Source of the DNA: Podospora pseudocomata
Taxonomy: Eukaryota; Ascomycota; Sordariomycetes; Sordariales; Podosporaceae
Reading direction: 5' to 3'
Assembly: GCF_035222375.1 (NCBI RefSeq)
Contig: NC_085890.1
Location: 744,001 to 808,000 of the forward strand
Length of the DNA stretch: 64,000 bases
The notes below the pieces were generated by a model. That model was given only the letters and a program-made list of their open reading frames with translations, had not been told where the DNA came from and searched no databases. The position numbers and the translations under genes are program-made. Below, piece after piece: positions 9,702 to 20,120 of the stretch; position 1 is the first letter of the stretch, and the number at the start of each line of letters is the position of its first letter.

Positions 9702-12700
9702 ATGGGCAAACCAAAAAAACCCAAATCCGACACCAAATCCCCCGCAGCCAAAGCCCAAGATGATCAAGTCATGGGAGTCCGTCTCCCCCCCCCCCCCCTC
9801 TTTTTTCCCCTCCCTTCTAACCTTTTAGCCACAGACAAACTCCTCTTCCATCGTATCCAAACGCTCCGTGGAAAAGATCTACTACGCCGGTGAACCGCCC
9901 TTCTTCCGGTACTTTGTCTCCAAGTATCAGCGGCGCGCTCCGTTGATTAACAGGGGGTATTGGTTACGACTACGAGTGATCGATGTCTTGGTGAGGGACT
10001 TCTTAAAGAGACCGCTGAGGGAGGGGAAGAAGAGAAAGGTGGTTGTTAATTTGGGGGCGGGGAGTGATGTCTTGCCTTGGCAGTGTTGGAGTCGGTATGG
10101 GGGTGATTGTGGGGGGGTCAAGTTTGTGGATGTTGATTTTTTTGAGTTGATGGAACGGAAGAAGGGGGTCGTGATGGGGGAGGGGGCCTTGAGGGGTTAT
10201 TTGAGGGGGGGGAGGGTGCCTGAGGGGGAGAGGGTGGTGGTGGATGGGAAGGAGGTGCTGAGAAAGGGACCGGTGGTGTTGGATAGTGAGGGGTATGCGA
10301 TGGTGGGGGTTGATCTACGGGATTTGAAAAGGTTGGAAGAGGCTATGGGGGAGGTACTTGGGGGGGGGCACTGGAGGGAGGAGTGTGAGTTTGTTTTTGT
10401 TGCCGAGGTTAGTATTACTTATATGGAGAGGGAGGGGGCGGATGGGGTCATAGAGTGGGCGGGCAGGGTGGGGGATGCGGAGTTTGTGTTGCTGGAGCAG
10501 ATTCTCCCGGATGGGACGGGGCACCCTTTTGCGAGGACGATGTTGGGGCATTTTGACAAGTTGAATACGCAGTTGAAGTCGGTGGAGGGTTATCCTACGG
10601 TTGGGGAGCAACGCAAAAGGTTTGAGGAGAGGGGGTGGGTGGAGGTGAAGGTCTGGACTTTGTGGGAGGCTTGGGGGGACGAGACGTTTTTGTCCGGGGA
10701 GGAGAGGGTGAGGTTGGATGAGGTGGAGGAGTTTGATGAGTGGGAGGAGTTTGCGCTTTTCGGAAGTCATTACTGTGTTGTGAGGGCGAGGACGGTGGGG
10801 GAGAGAGGAGCTAAGCCGGTCGTGCATTCTGGTGTTGAGATTCCGGTGGGAGCGGTAGAGACGCAGGTTGATGAGACGACGGGCACTCGAGGACAAAGGA
10901 GGTTTGCTGCCGCGATGGAAGTTTCTCAAAAGGGGAAGCAATCGGAGATTGTGAACGTTCTGGGACTGGGGACCAGGAACAGGCTGCAATCCTGCGACGT
11001 TTTCACTCAGGGCGAGGCAAGCGGACTCGCATTTGGAGAGGGAGGGCCTTCAAGCAGGATGTGTCACTCCCTGGTGGATATCGGAGACTCTGTTTTGCTT
11101 GTTGGAGGCCGCGGCTCACCATCAAGCCCCCTCAAAGACTGCTGGCTGTACGAGAAGAAGTCGAATGCCTGGAGGCGGACATACGATCTCCCCGTACCGC
11201 TCTATCGGCCAGCCGCTGTCGCTCTCGGAACCTCAGGAATGGCTTTGCTCATGAATGGTAGAGGAAAAAGCTCGACATCTGACGGGTGTTTGCTGTATCG
11301 GCACGAAAAAGGGTGGGTTGAGTGTGATGCAAGAGGCGACCCCTTCGCGGCAAGATATGGAGGTGTCATCGGTGTCAAGAGCAGCAATGCGGGTGCCAGT
11401 TTCAGCGGCATCTACGCTGGTGGCCTGGTGGATGCGCTCTTCACAAAAGAGGTGATGTCTTGGGAGCTAGATATCTCAGACATCAGGAAGCCTTTCATCA
11501 CATTCACCCGTTTACAACCTCGGACGGATTCCAACCCAGATGCTTCCAGCTGGCTGGTAGCAAGGTTCGGAGCAACCTGCGTTCAACACGGCAGCGAGTT
11601 TATCATTTTGGGCGGAGTGGCTCGAGACCATCTCTTGGGCCACAACGACGAGATCGTAACTTTCTCAGTGACAGGCACAGAGTACAAGATTACTCACCGC
11701 TTGACATCCAATGCGTCGCCTCGTGCCCTCTACACTGGACACTCAGCCGTGGTAGCAGCTGACGGCAGAATAGTGATTACCGGGGGCGGTGCTACGTGCT
11801 TCTCCATGGGCACCTTCTGGAATAAGGGCGTGTATTCTCTGCGCTTACCAGGCTCTGGCACAACTGGGGCTCTCCCTCACTGGACTCACGACAAGACCGT
11901 CGACATCATCCCAGGAGAGCGGAGTCTTCCCATCCGAACCAAGCTCCAACACGGAACCTCAAGCATAGCCATCAAGACCATCGAGTGTGTTCAACTCAAG
12001 ACAGCAGATGACTTCGCCAAGGTTGTCCGGGCAGGCCGTCCGGTGGTGCTGGAAGGCTTGGATCTGGGCAGTTGTGTCGCCTCTTGGAACCTGAAGTACT
12101 TGGCGGAAAAGGTTGGCAGCAACCGCAAGGTATTTTCTCACTATGACTGTCGACATGATATGCGTTAGCTAACGATCCTAGGTTGTCATCCACGAAGCCG
12201 CCACTCAAGTAATGGATTTCAATGCCAAGAACTTCCGATACGTAACAACTGGATTCGGAGACTTGGCACAAAAGATTGAGCAAGGCGGCAGGCTGTATCT
12301 GCGGGCACTTTCACAGGAGAAGCCCACAGAGAAGCCGTCGGTGCTTGAGGAGGACTTTCCGACTTTGGGCGGTGACTTTGTGTTGCCGGAGCAGCTGGCT
12401 TTGGTGCGGGAGAATTTGTTTAGCTCGGTGTTGAGGCTGTCTGGGCCAGTGAATATGTGGCTACATTACGATGTAAGTTGTTTCTCTGATATCAGTAAAA
12501 CGGTGCGTTAATCATATCAGGTTATGGCAAATGTATACTGCCAAATAGGGGGTTCCAAAAGACTCATTCTCTTCCCACCCTCAGACGTTGAGCACTTGTC
12601 GTTTGCACCCGGTGCTTCCAGCTCTAGCATCGACGTATTTTCGTCTCTTGAGTCGCCGGAGTTAGCACAGACACACCCTCACGAGGCTGTACTGGGCTCT

Positions 12701-12973
12701 GGCCAGGTCCTCTTCCTGCCCCCGTTGTGGTTGCACACAGCTACACCAACCTCGGACAAGAGCATCGCGGTCAATGTGTTTTTCAGAGATCTTGACAGCA
12801 ACTCATATGCTGCCGGTAAAGATGTGTATGGGAACCGTGATCTGGCGGCATATGAAAAGGGCAGGCAAGACATCGGTCGCATCGCGAATAGCTTTCAAAA
12901 GCTGCCGGCCGAGGCGAGAGAGTTTTATCTCTTGAGGTTGGCTGATGAGCTGAAGCGGAAGGCAAGGGGTTGA
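9702..12973 (+). CDS. ppm2: tRNA wybutosine-synthesising protein 4 (Ppm2/Tyw4), 1037 aa, four exons
   Basis: Completes wybutosine at position 37 of tRNA-Phe by methylating and methoxycarbonylating the side chain, using S-adenosylmethionine. Exons: 9702-9776, 9835-12129, 12182-12472, 12521-12973. Introns 2 and 3 have GTATTT/TAG and GTAAGT/CAG ends. Intron 1 has an unusual GTCCGT donor and a run of 14 C. All joins keep frame and give family-like sequence across them (QVMG/TNSS, SNRK/VVIHEAA, WLHYD/VMANVY). Domains: leucine-carboxyl-methyltransferase-like fold (about 30-315; SAM motif NLGAGSD at 97-103); a Kelch-like propeller (about 380-700); a cupin/JmjC-like domain at the C-terminus, with HYD (885-887) and a distal His959 (PLWLH) in the positions of a 2-His/1-Asp metal site. 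Length is usual for fungal Ppm2. The 5' half of exon 2 is extremely G-rich. A leucine carboxyl methyltransferase acting on PP2A (Ppm1) is excluded by the extra domains. Confidence 0.93.
9777..9834 (+). other. 58-bp intron with a C14 tract and nonconsensus donor
   Basis: The intron between ppm2 exons 1 and 2 begins GTCCGT instead of the usual GTANGT. It carries 14 consecutive C at 9785-9798, followed by T-rich sequence and a CAG acceptor. It was placed because both sides are in phase 0 and the joined protein, QVMGTNSSSIVSKRSVE, matches what I recall of fungal Ppm2 N-termini. Confidence 0.75.
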
Positions 12974-13604
12974 GTGTAGAAGTTCTAGCTATTGGATAGG
13001 GCAGCCAATCAGAGCTCAAGGCTTTTCATCGAGTCAGCAAGGCACATGCGTCAAGGGACTGCCCTGACAGGTCCGTTGTGCCCAGGCGGCACACAGCGCA
13101 GGATGGAATTGTGCTACCAACTGACGACCGGGCGTCCAAAAATAACTTGGTATTGTTTGGTCTACTGATGGTGATGGGTTCGAACTGGGTAAACATACCG
13201 GCAGAAGATGAGCATGAGACTGAGACATTTTTTCAGGGCTTGACCTTTTCAAGTGATGCATCTTGTTATCTTATCTCTTACACATCAATGTCACCGTGGG
13301 CTGTAGTAGCGGTGGGCCCTGTGGCCCTTTTAGTCAAAAATCCACAGCGGTTGGTTGGCCAGTGCGTCTTTTTGATGCCCGCCGTGTACCCGGGATTTGC
13401 CGGGCCAGTTTTTTAAGGTCCCTTTTCCCGAAAGCCCGCCCCGACCTCACTTTTTCCAAAAAAGCTCATCCACTGCCCAAACGACGTCGGAACTCTCCCA
13501 CAGGTCCCCAATTGTCTCCCGATCTTTCTTGAATCCTCGCGCCCCCGAGCTTTCAGGACCAAACTCCACTCAATCTTCCACCACTTCTCATCAAAGTCGT
13601 CAAG
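12974..13604. other. Intergenic, 631 bp
   Basis: 3' flank of ppm2 and promoter/leader of the phosphate carrier gene; CT- and C-rich from about 13430 to the start codon, as usual for a highly expressed fungal gene. No separate gene was seen. Confidence 0.65.
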
Positions 13605-14718
13605 ATGGCCACCAAGACCGAGACCAAGCCCCAGCTGAGCGGCGTTGCCCTCTACTCCAGATTCGCCCTTGCCGGCGCCATCTGCTGCTCCGTCACCCAC
13701 GGTGCCCTCACCCCCGTCGATGTGTAGGTCCTCCCAGCACCGTTGCGCCGACGAGATCACCACGGAATATCGAAAAGCTAACCGCCTCCTCTACAGCGTC
13801 AAGACTCGCATCCAGCTCGACCCCGCTACCTACAACAGGGGCATGATCGGTGGCTTCAAGCAGGTCATCAAGAATGAGGGTGCTGGTGCCCTCCTCACTG
13901 GTGTCGGCCCTACCTTCGCCGGTTACTTCCTCCAGGGCTCCCTCAAGTTCGGTGGTTACGAGCTGTTCAAGCAGCAGGCCATCAACTATCTCGGCTACGA
14001 GAACGCCTCCAAGTACCGCACCGGTGTCTACCTCGCCTCTTCCGCCATGGCCGAGTTCTTCGCCGATATTGCCCTCTGCCCTCTTGAGGCCACCCGTATC
14101 CGTCTCGTCTCCCAGCCCACCTATGCCTCCGGCCTCATCGGCGGCTTCGGCAAGATGCTCAAGAACGAGGGTGTTGGTGCCTTCTACGCCGGTTTCGGTC
14201 CCATTCTGTTCAAGCAGTATGTTTTTTTTTTTTTGGCCTCTCCTGAATAGGACCCCAGAAATTGACAATTCTCTAGGATCCCCTACACCATGGCCAAGTT
14301 CGTTGTCTACGAGAAGGTCGCCGAGGCTGTCTACCAGGTCTTCCCCAAGAAGGACATGGCCGACAGCATGCAGACTGTTGTCAACCTCGGCTCCGGTCTC
14401 GTTGCCGGTTTCGCCGCTGCCATCGTCTCTCAGCCCGCCGACACTATGTTGAGCAAGATCAACAAGACCCCCGGCGCCCCCGGTGAGGGCACCACCACCC
14501 GCCTCATCAAGATCGCCAAGGAGCTCGGCCTCAAGGGCTCCTACACCGGCATCGGCGCCCGTCTCTTCATGGTCGGCACCCTTACCGCTTTCCAGTTCGC
14601 CATCTACGGTGACATCAAGAAGGCTCTTGGTATGTTTTCTTTTCCTGGTCGATTTGGATAACAAGTACTGACTTTATCTGCACCAGGTGCCACTGGCGGT
14701 GTCGAGATCGGCAAATAA
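13605..14718 (+). CDS. mir1: Mitochondrial phosphate carrier, 307 aa, four exons
   Basis: Imports inorganic phosphate into the mitochondrial matrix for ATP synthesis, in the inner membrane. Exons: 13605-13723, 13797-14216, 14277-14629, 14687-14718. Donors are GTAGGT, GTATGT and GTATGT, and all acceptors are AG. The last exon encodes only [10 protein letters not shown], in phase 1. The product has three mitochondrial-carrier repeats, each with the signature PX[DE]XX[KR]: PVDVVK (37-42), PLEATR, and PADTMLSK. Blocks typical of the phosphate carrier group are [46 protein letters not shown] and [14 protein letters not shown]. Third codon positions are almost always C, pointing to strong expression. 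Length is normal for the family; this is a confident call. Confidence 0.96.
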
Positions 14719-15640
14719 GCGACTTAACATAGTCAATGCCGATGTAGTCCAACAAAAGTGGTGATGGAACCACAGAGACTTCCACATGTCGTCTCTGCGG
14801 CTTAATCCCCGCTTTTGTGGAGCAGGGAGGTTGGAGGGGTTATGATGGTGGAGATTTTGGGGGGAAGTTGGAGAGAAATTTCGACGGCTGCTGTTGTTAC
14901 GACCTGAATGACAGCGAGACAAACCAAAAAAACGACCAACAACAGGCAGGGTGCCTTTGGGGGGCATCAAACGAAAAAACTGCGCGGCATCTTGCACAAA
15001 TGTTGCTCGCTTTGAGGGAAAAGGTGTTTTTATTTCCCCGGTCTTTGTTTGCATTTCCGGGATTTTGAAGCGCCTCTTCGCTATATCTTTTCTTTTGTTG
15101 TGTGTATGGCTATAATACTCTAAATGGGCAGGGATTTGGGATTTCTTTTTTTTTTTTTTGTCTTGGGCGATTAAAAAAAAAGTGGTGTGCTTTCAAGAGA
15201 ACTATAGAGCGATTAGATCGGAGAGAGCAACTCTTTGTCTGGGAGACAAATAGAAAGAAAGAAAGAAAGAGCAAAGACGCTTATTCCTGTGCCTAGGTGG
15301 AGTGTTGGTTAGATGTGTATAATAGTTGAGATTTGAGGGAATGGTGGAGGTTTTTTTTTTTGGGATGATTTGTTGATCTTTGGTGTTGTACGTAAGTGAG
15401 TGTTGGTGCTGGATAGGGAAGTGGTTGACTAATGCCCCCTTTACCCCTGAAGGCTTGGGAACGGTTGAGAGGACAATATTTGCTCTGGGTACATGACCCG
15501 AAGGCCGGGCAATTCCGAATAGACAATTAAGTCAGTCCCTCCATGAAACCTAACGAGAAATCCAAAAGTGTATATTCAGACGAACATACGTGGGGTATCA
15601 TCTCTTCTATATTTTTCACCTTCCACACACACTACATCCG
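14719..15640. other. Intergenic, 922 bp, between convergent genes
   Basis: Holds the 3' untranslated regions of mir1 (plus) and spb4 (minus). Contains T- and A-runs (for example near 15146-15182) and a short GAAA repeat near 15252-15270. No gene was seen. Confidence 0.7.
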
Positions 15641-17737
15641 TTAATCGTCAAACCCGCCAAACTCCTCCTCATCACTGTCCTCCTCTCCCACCACCATCTT
15701 CTTTTTCGTCATCACCCCACCACCACTACCACCACCCTTCCCAAAAGCCCCAAACGTCTTCCCGTCCCCCCCCAACACCCTTTCCTTCCTCCTCTCCTCC
15801 GCCTCTTGCCTAGCCTTCTCCTCATTCTGTTTCCTCACAAGCTCAATCATATCCTCCAGCTTCATGTGCTCCTCCCTTTCCCGTTCCGTCATCTTGCTCG
15901 CCCTCTCCGCCTCTTTCCTCTTCCTCTTCTTTTCTCTCCTCGCCACCTTTAGCTCCTCCGCATCCTGCTTCTCACTCCAAGCCTCGTTCGTCTTCCTCTT
16001 TTGCCCCGCCCGCTCCCCATTTTCCTGTTGGCTAGCCACCCTAGCCGCCTTTTCCTTTTTCCATTTTGCCAGTTCTTCCAATCTCTTCTCTTCGCGGAGT
16101 TTGTCCTTGAACGGAATGGCTTCCACGTCTATGCCCAGGCCGAGGGAGCGGTCAATGTTTTTGCCCTTGATCTCCGGCATCTTGGGGAGTTCAACCAGCC
16201 CGTAGCCGTGGGCTAGGTCCACCCAGTCCAGGTCAGAAATCCGAAAGATGGAAGAGGCTTGGTGTTCAATGTAGCTTCGCGCCCACGAAACAAACGCCCT
16301 CTGAGCGAGCTGGTACACTTCCCTGTCCGTGATGGCTTGTTTCCTTACTTTTGTCGAGATCTCCTTGGCTTTCTCTTCAGAAAGAACAATTTCGGGTCTT
16401 TCCAACGGTGTGCATGGTGTTTGTCTCACTTCCAGCAGTTGGAGATAACCTTCCTCACGACCTGGTTGGAGCAACACCACCGCCAAACCGCGACGTCCGG
16501 CGCGACCGGCACGGCCACAGCGGTGGATGAACACCTTTGTGTCTGTCGGTGGGTCATGCTGGACTACCAAGTCGACTTGTGGAATGTCCAGACCGCGGGC
16601 GGCGATGTCGGTGGTCAAGAGGATGGATGGGGAGGTCGAGTTGACGAAGCGCTCAAAGTTCTTTTCGCGGACTTGGGGCTCGAGTTTGCCGTGGAGTGAG
16701 ACAATGCTGAAGCCTTCTGGGAGAACGCCGTGGAGGACCTTGGCAAAGTATTTTACCGCGAAGCAGGTAGAGAAAAAGACGATGGATCGGGCCGGGCGGG
16801 GGTTGAGTTTTTCGAGGATCTGGCAGAGCGCCGGGATTTTTTGACTGGCGGGGGTGATGAGGTACGACATTTGGAGGGACATTGGGGTCTTGCGCTCTTG
16901 GATTTCGCCGCCGTCTTTGAGGTTTCGTACCCGGACGGTGATGCGGTGGGGGTATAGTAAGCCGACTGTGACGAGGCGCTCTACGGCGTCGCTGAGGGAG
17001 GCGCTGAACAAGCCTGTGCGGCGCTGCTTGGGGAGGTAGCCGAGGATGCGGTTGAGCTCTTGGGAGAAACCAAGGTCCAGCAAGCGGTCGGCTTCGTCCA
17101 TGACGAGGACTTCAAAGGTGGAGGCGGGGGCCTTGACATAAGGGGAGGCGAGGAGCTCGGCGAGTCGGCCGGGTGTGCCGATGAGGAGGTTTGGTGATAA
17201 CCTCAGGAATGCGCTCAGGTCTTCGGCCGCTTTTGTCGTTCCTCCCACCAGAAGCTGGGGGTAGACGACCGGTTCGGATGTGATAGTTCGCTTCTCGTCT
17301 CGGTCATGTTGCAGCTGCTCGGCCGACTGAGGGTGGAACTTGATGAGGCTGACGCAAACGTTGTAGATCTGTTGCGCCAGCTCGCGGGTGGGCGCAATGA
17401 TGATGCCTTGGACATGGTGCCTCTTGGCTGCTTCGTCTCCGCGCAAGAGTTTCTAGACACATTTATGTCAACACAGTGAATCAATGGTAATTGCGATGGT
17501 AGGTTTCCGTACTTCGACCACTGGAATCAAATAAGCCAGCGTCTTGCCACTACCGGTGACAGCTTCCACGACGACATCCTTATTCCCCCTGAAAAGATCG
17601 AGTGTCGACTTCTGCACTGGCGTCGGCTGCTCGAAGCCAGACGTCTGAAGATAGTCGAGGATCCATGGAGGGAGACTCTGGTTCAGCGAATCCCAAGTCC
17701 TGGGAGTCTTTTTGGCGCGTGGTTGAACTGGCGCCAT
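15641..17737 (-). CDS. spb4: ATP-dependent rRNA helicase Spb4 (DEAD-box), 678 aa, two exons
   Basis: Nucleolar DEAD-box helicase needed for 60S ribosomal subunit assembly. Exon 1 is 17737-17513 and exon 2 is 17452-15641; the intron (17512-17453) has GTACGG and CTAG ends and falls in phase 0 (VVE/KLLRGDE). Motifs in order: Q motif (GFEQPTPVQ, 34-42), Walker A (AVTGSGKT, 59-66), [19 protein letters not shown] (194-197), SAS, then the C-terminal helicase lobe with [10 protein letters not shown] and [13 protein letters not shown]. The Spb4-specific C-terminus is present ([33 protein letters not shown] region), followed by a Lys/Glu-rich coiled tail and an acidic end ([15 protein letters not shown]). 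Length is close to that expected for filamentous fungi. Divergent from dgk1. Confidence 0.95.
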
Positions 17738-18908
17738 CTGAAGGGTCTTGCGATTGTCGGATTTAAATACAAAAGGACAGCCCCTCTATTCGTCTGCTTG
17801 TCGCGCAATTGACATGCCGCTTGAAGCCTCCCAAAAAAAATGTCGGGGATCAGTTCGATAGCAGAGGGCTTATCAGCTTATCGATAAGCCCAGTTGGACT
17901 TGGCAGACCGGGTCACCCTTGTGGTTCAGAGCACGGGCCATATGTGAGCACATGAGCAAAATGACATTAGGGGTTCTGGTTGAGGATGTCGTCAGTGGTG
18001 GGCCAAGGCTTGCCGTGTTGCTTGATGTCGACGTGGCTTTTAGTTTCTTTTTAATTGTGGAACAATCAGCCCGGGAAATGGGCGAATTTGGAGGGACGGA
18101 GGACGGGACAGGTGACCCATGGTGGGATGCCATCTGAACTCGTAAAAAAATATCAGTTGTTGTGTGCATAATTACAAGCGGTAACGTCATTCCTTGCAGG
18201 CGGGACTGGCAGAATGTGGAGGGCCGCTGGAGCTGCCGGGACTTGGATGTGAGGCACCGTTGAGCACACAAAAAACAGCTCTCCTCTCAACAACTCTTTT
18301 TTAGGAGTACGAAGTATCAAAACGGGGATTTATCCTGTCTCTCCTCAGGAACATCAAGCCAAAATTTGCCATCGACAACAAGAGGGTAGAGAGTCACAGA
18401 CACTGACACTAATAGTGAGCGACATTGAACCCATCTTAAATCAAGTGTCACATGCAACGCTGAGGCCTCAAAGCACCCCGGTCAGCCCGCTGGCCGCTGT
18501 GTCTTCCCTCCCGCACCAGCCGAAATTTCTTCGCTCTTCCTCCCAGCACCGCGCTCCAAGCCCGCCGCACCGCACTGCCCAACGGGAAACGGGATCCAAG
18601 AACGCACCGATTCGACTCTCCCCCTGGACCGCCGGGATTCGACCCTTTCGCACCAGCCATGCGGCGGAGTACTCACACTCCACCGCATCAACCCAAACAC
18701 CACACTGGATTCCACAGAAAAAGTTCAAGCCTTCTTTCGATACCACCAGGCCGTCTTTAATGCCCTAGCCCCCGCCCCTATCTCGCCCAACGACCCGAGA
18801 AAAGACTGCTTCCTTCCCACCTCCCTCTGGCCGCTGCAGCTCTCCCGTCTCCCACGCATCGTCAAAGGTTGTGTCGCACTGCCAGCCCTACCACCATTTC
18901 CCTACGAC
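17738..18908. other. Divergent promoter region, 1.17 kb
   Basis: Lies between the starts of spb4 (minus) and dgk1 (plus). Frames inside it are weak. One is an 85-codon minus-strand frame from ATG 18130 to 17873 beginning MASHHGSP; another is a plus-strand open stretch 18415-18768 without ATG. Neither shows a known motif. Bases 18830-18908 form a C-rich leader of dgk1. Confidence 0.55.
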
Positions 18909-20120
18909 ATGTCTGGCCGAACAAAGCAAGCCATCCCATCTACCCCGCGCGTCATATCGCCGAGTCCGACGCCGTCAGAGCAGGATGGAACCGGCCAGGA
19001 TGGATACAGCGGGCCGATGACTCGGTCGGCGGCGAGGAGGAGGCTGGCGACGCCATTACCAGTAGAGGAGGATATCGAGGAGGACGAGAGCCCAGAACTC
19101 TCAAGGGCCCGGACACGAAGCCGCAGCCCGATCGACACGCGAAAGGTGGCCCAACTAAGCCCAAGGAAAACTTCAAGGATGGCATCCAGCGCTCTCAAGC
19201 CGATCGCGGCGGCGGCGGCGACGACGACAGCCATCGCAACGCCCAACGGGAGCACGGGCGAAAAAGCACCAGAAACAAATGGGCACCTCTCCCCGCCCAC
19301 ACCATCACTTTATTATGGATGGAGCTGGCGGGACTTTAGCCGAAGTCCCAGCCCACTCGGTCTGATTCCCATCCACAGGCACTGGAGGACGTTTGTGCAC
19401 AAGCACGAGGTACCCCGGAAGGCCCTGCACGTATCCATCGGCTTCTTCGTCGTATGGCTCTACCTCTCGGGGACACAAACTTATTCTGTGTGCCCCTACC
19501 TCATGGGTGCCTTGATACCCATCGCCGCCGTGGATGTGGTGCGCCATCACTACCAGCCATTCAACCGGTTTTACGTCAAGGTCCTGGGCGCCCTGATGCG
19601 CGAGAGCGAGTTTTCCGGTTACAACGGTGTTATCTTCTACCTCTTGGGTGCGTGGACGGCCCTGTACTTTTTCCCCAAGGATGTCGGAGTTATGGCCACG
19701 CTGCTGCTGAGCTGGTGTGATACGGCCGCAAGCACCTTTGGCAGGCTATATGGGCGGTACACCCCCCGTCTCCGCCGCGGCAAGTCCCTTGCTGGCTCTT
19801 CGGCTGCGTTCCTTGTCGGCGTCGGGACGGCTGTGTACTTTTGGGGGTGGCTCGCCCCGACCAAGGGACCCTTCCCGGGAGATGAGAACTTTATGTTTAC
19901 GGGAACTCTCCGTCTCCCTCAACTCTTGGCGGATGCTGCGGGCCTGGCCCCGGCGAAGGCGACTATTTCTGGAGGGCTTGCGCTTGGTGTCATGAGTTTG
20001 TGGTCTGGGTTTGTGGCTGCGGCTAGCGAGGTGGTTGACCTCTTTGGCTGGGACGATAATCTGACCATTCCGGTTCTCAGCGGTCTCGGAATTTGGGGGT
20101 TTCTCAAGGTGTTTGGTTAA
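18909..20120 (+). CDS. dgk1: CTP-dependent diacylglycerol kinase Dgk1, 403 aa, single exon
   Basis: Phosphorylates diacylglycerol to phosphatidate using CTP at the ER/nuclear membrane, balancing the phosphatidate phosphatase reaction. A Ser/Pro/Arg-rich disordered N-terminus (1-135; SRARTRSRSP, an Ala/Thr run) precedes a membrane catalytic domain (about 158-403). Motifs: HEVPRKALHVSIGFFVVWLY (first membrane segment), ALMRESEFSGYNGVIFYLLG, LSWCDTAASTFGRLYGRYTP, and GKSLAGSSAAFLVG, as in the CDP-alcohol / cytidylyltransferase-like superfamily to which Dgk1 belongs. The basic N-tail before the first helix is typical of Dgk1. The alternative, dolichol kinase, is unlikely because the protein is much shorter than that family. 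The ATG follows a C-rich leader. Confidence 0.92.
   Translation: MSGRTKQAIPSTPRVISPSPTPSEQDGTGQDGYSGPMTRSAARRRLATPLPVEEDIEEDESPELSRARTRSRSPIDTRKVAQLSPRKTSRMASSALKPIAAAAATTTAIATPNGSTGEKAPETNGHLSPPTPSLYYGWSWRDFSRSPSPLGLIPIHRHWRTFVHKHEVPRKALHVSIGFFVVWLYLSGTQTYSVCPYLMGALIPIAAVDVVRHHYQPFNRFYVKVLGALMRESEFSGYNGVIFYLLGAWTALYFFPKDVGVMATLLLSWCDTAASTFGRLYGRYTPRLRRGKSLAGSSAAFLVGVGTAVYFWGWLAPTKGPFPGDENFMFTGTLRLPQLLADAAGLAPAKATISGGLALGVMSLWSGFVAAASEVVDLFGWDDNLTIPVLSGLGIWGFLKVFG

Noticed and set aside
13110-13135. Sequence resembling a reversed tRNA D-arm (GCTACCAACTGA)
   Set aside because: No matching T-arm, anticodon arm or acceptor pairing on either strand nearby.
13708-14664. 318-codon minus-strand frame
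   Set aside because: Antisense to the phosphate carrier; caused by strong codon bias in that gene.
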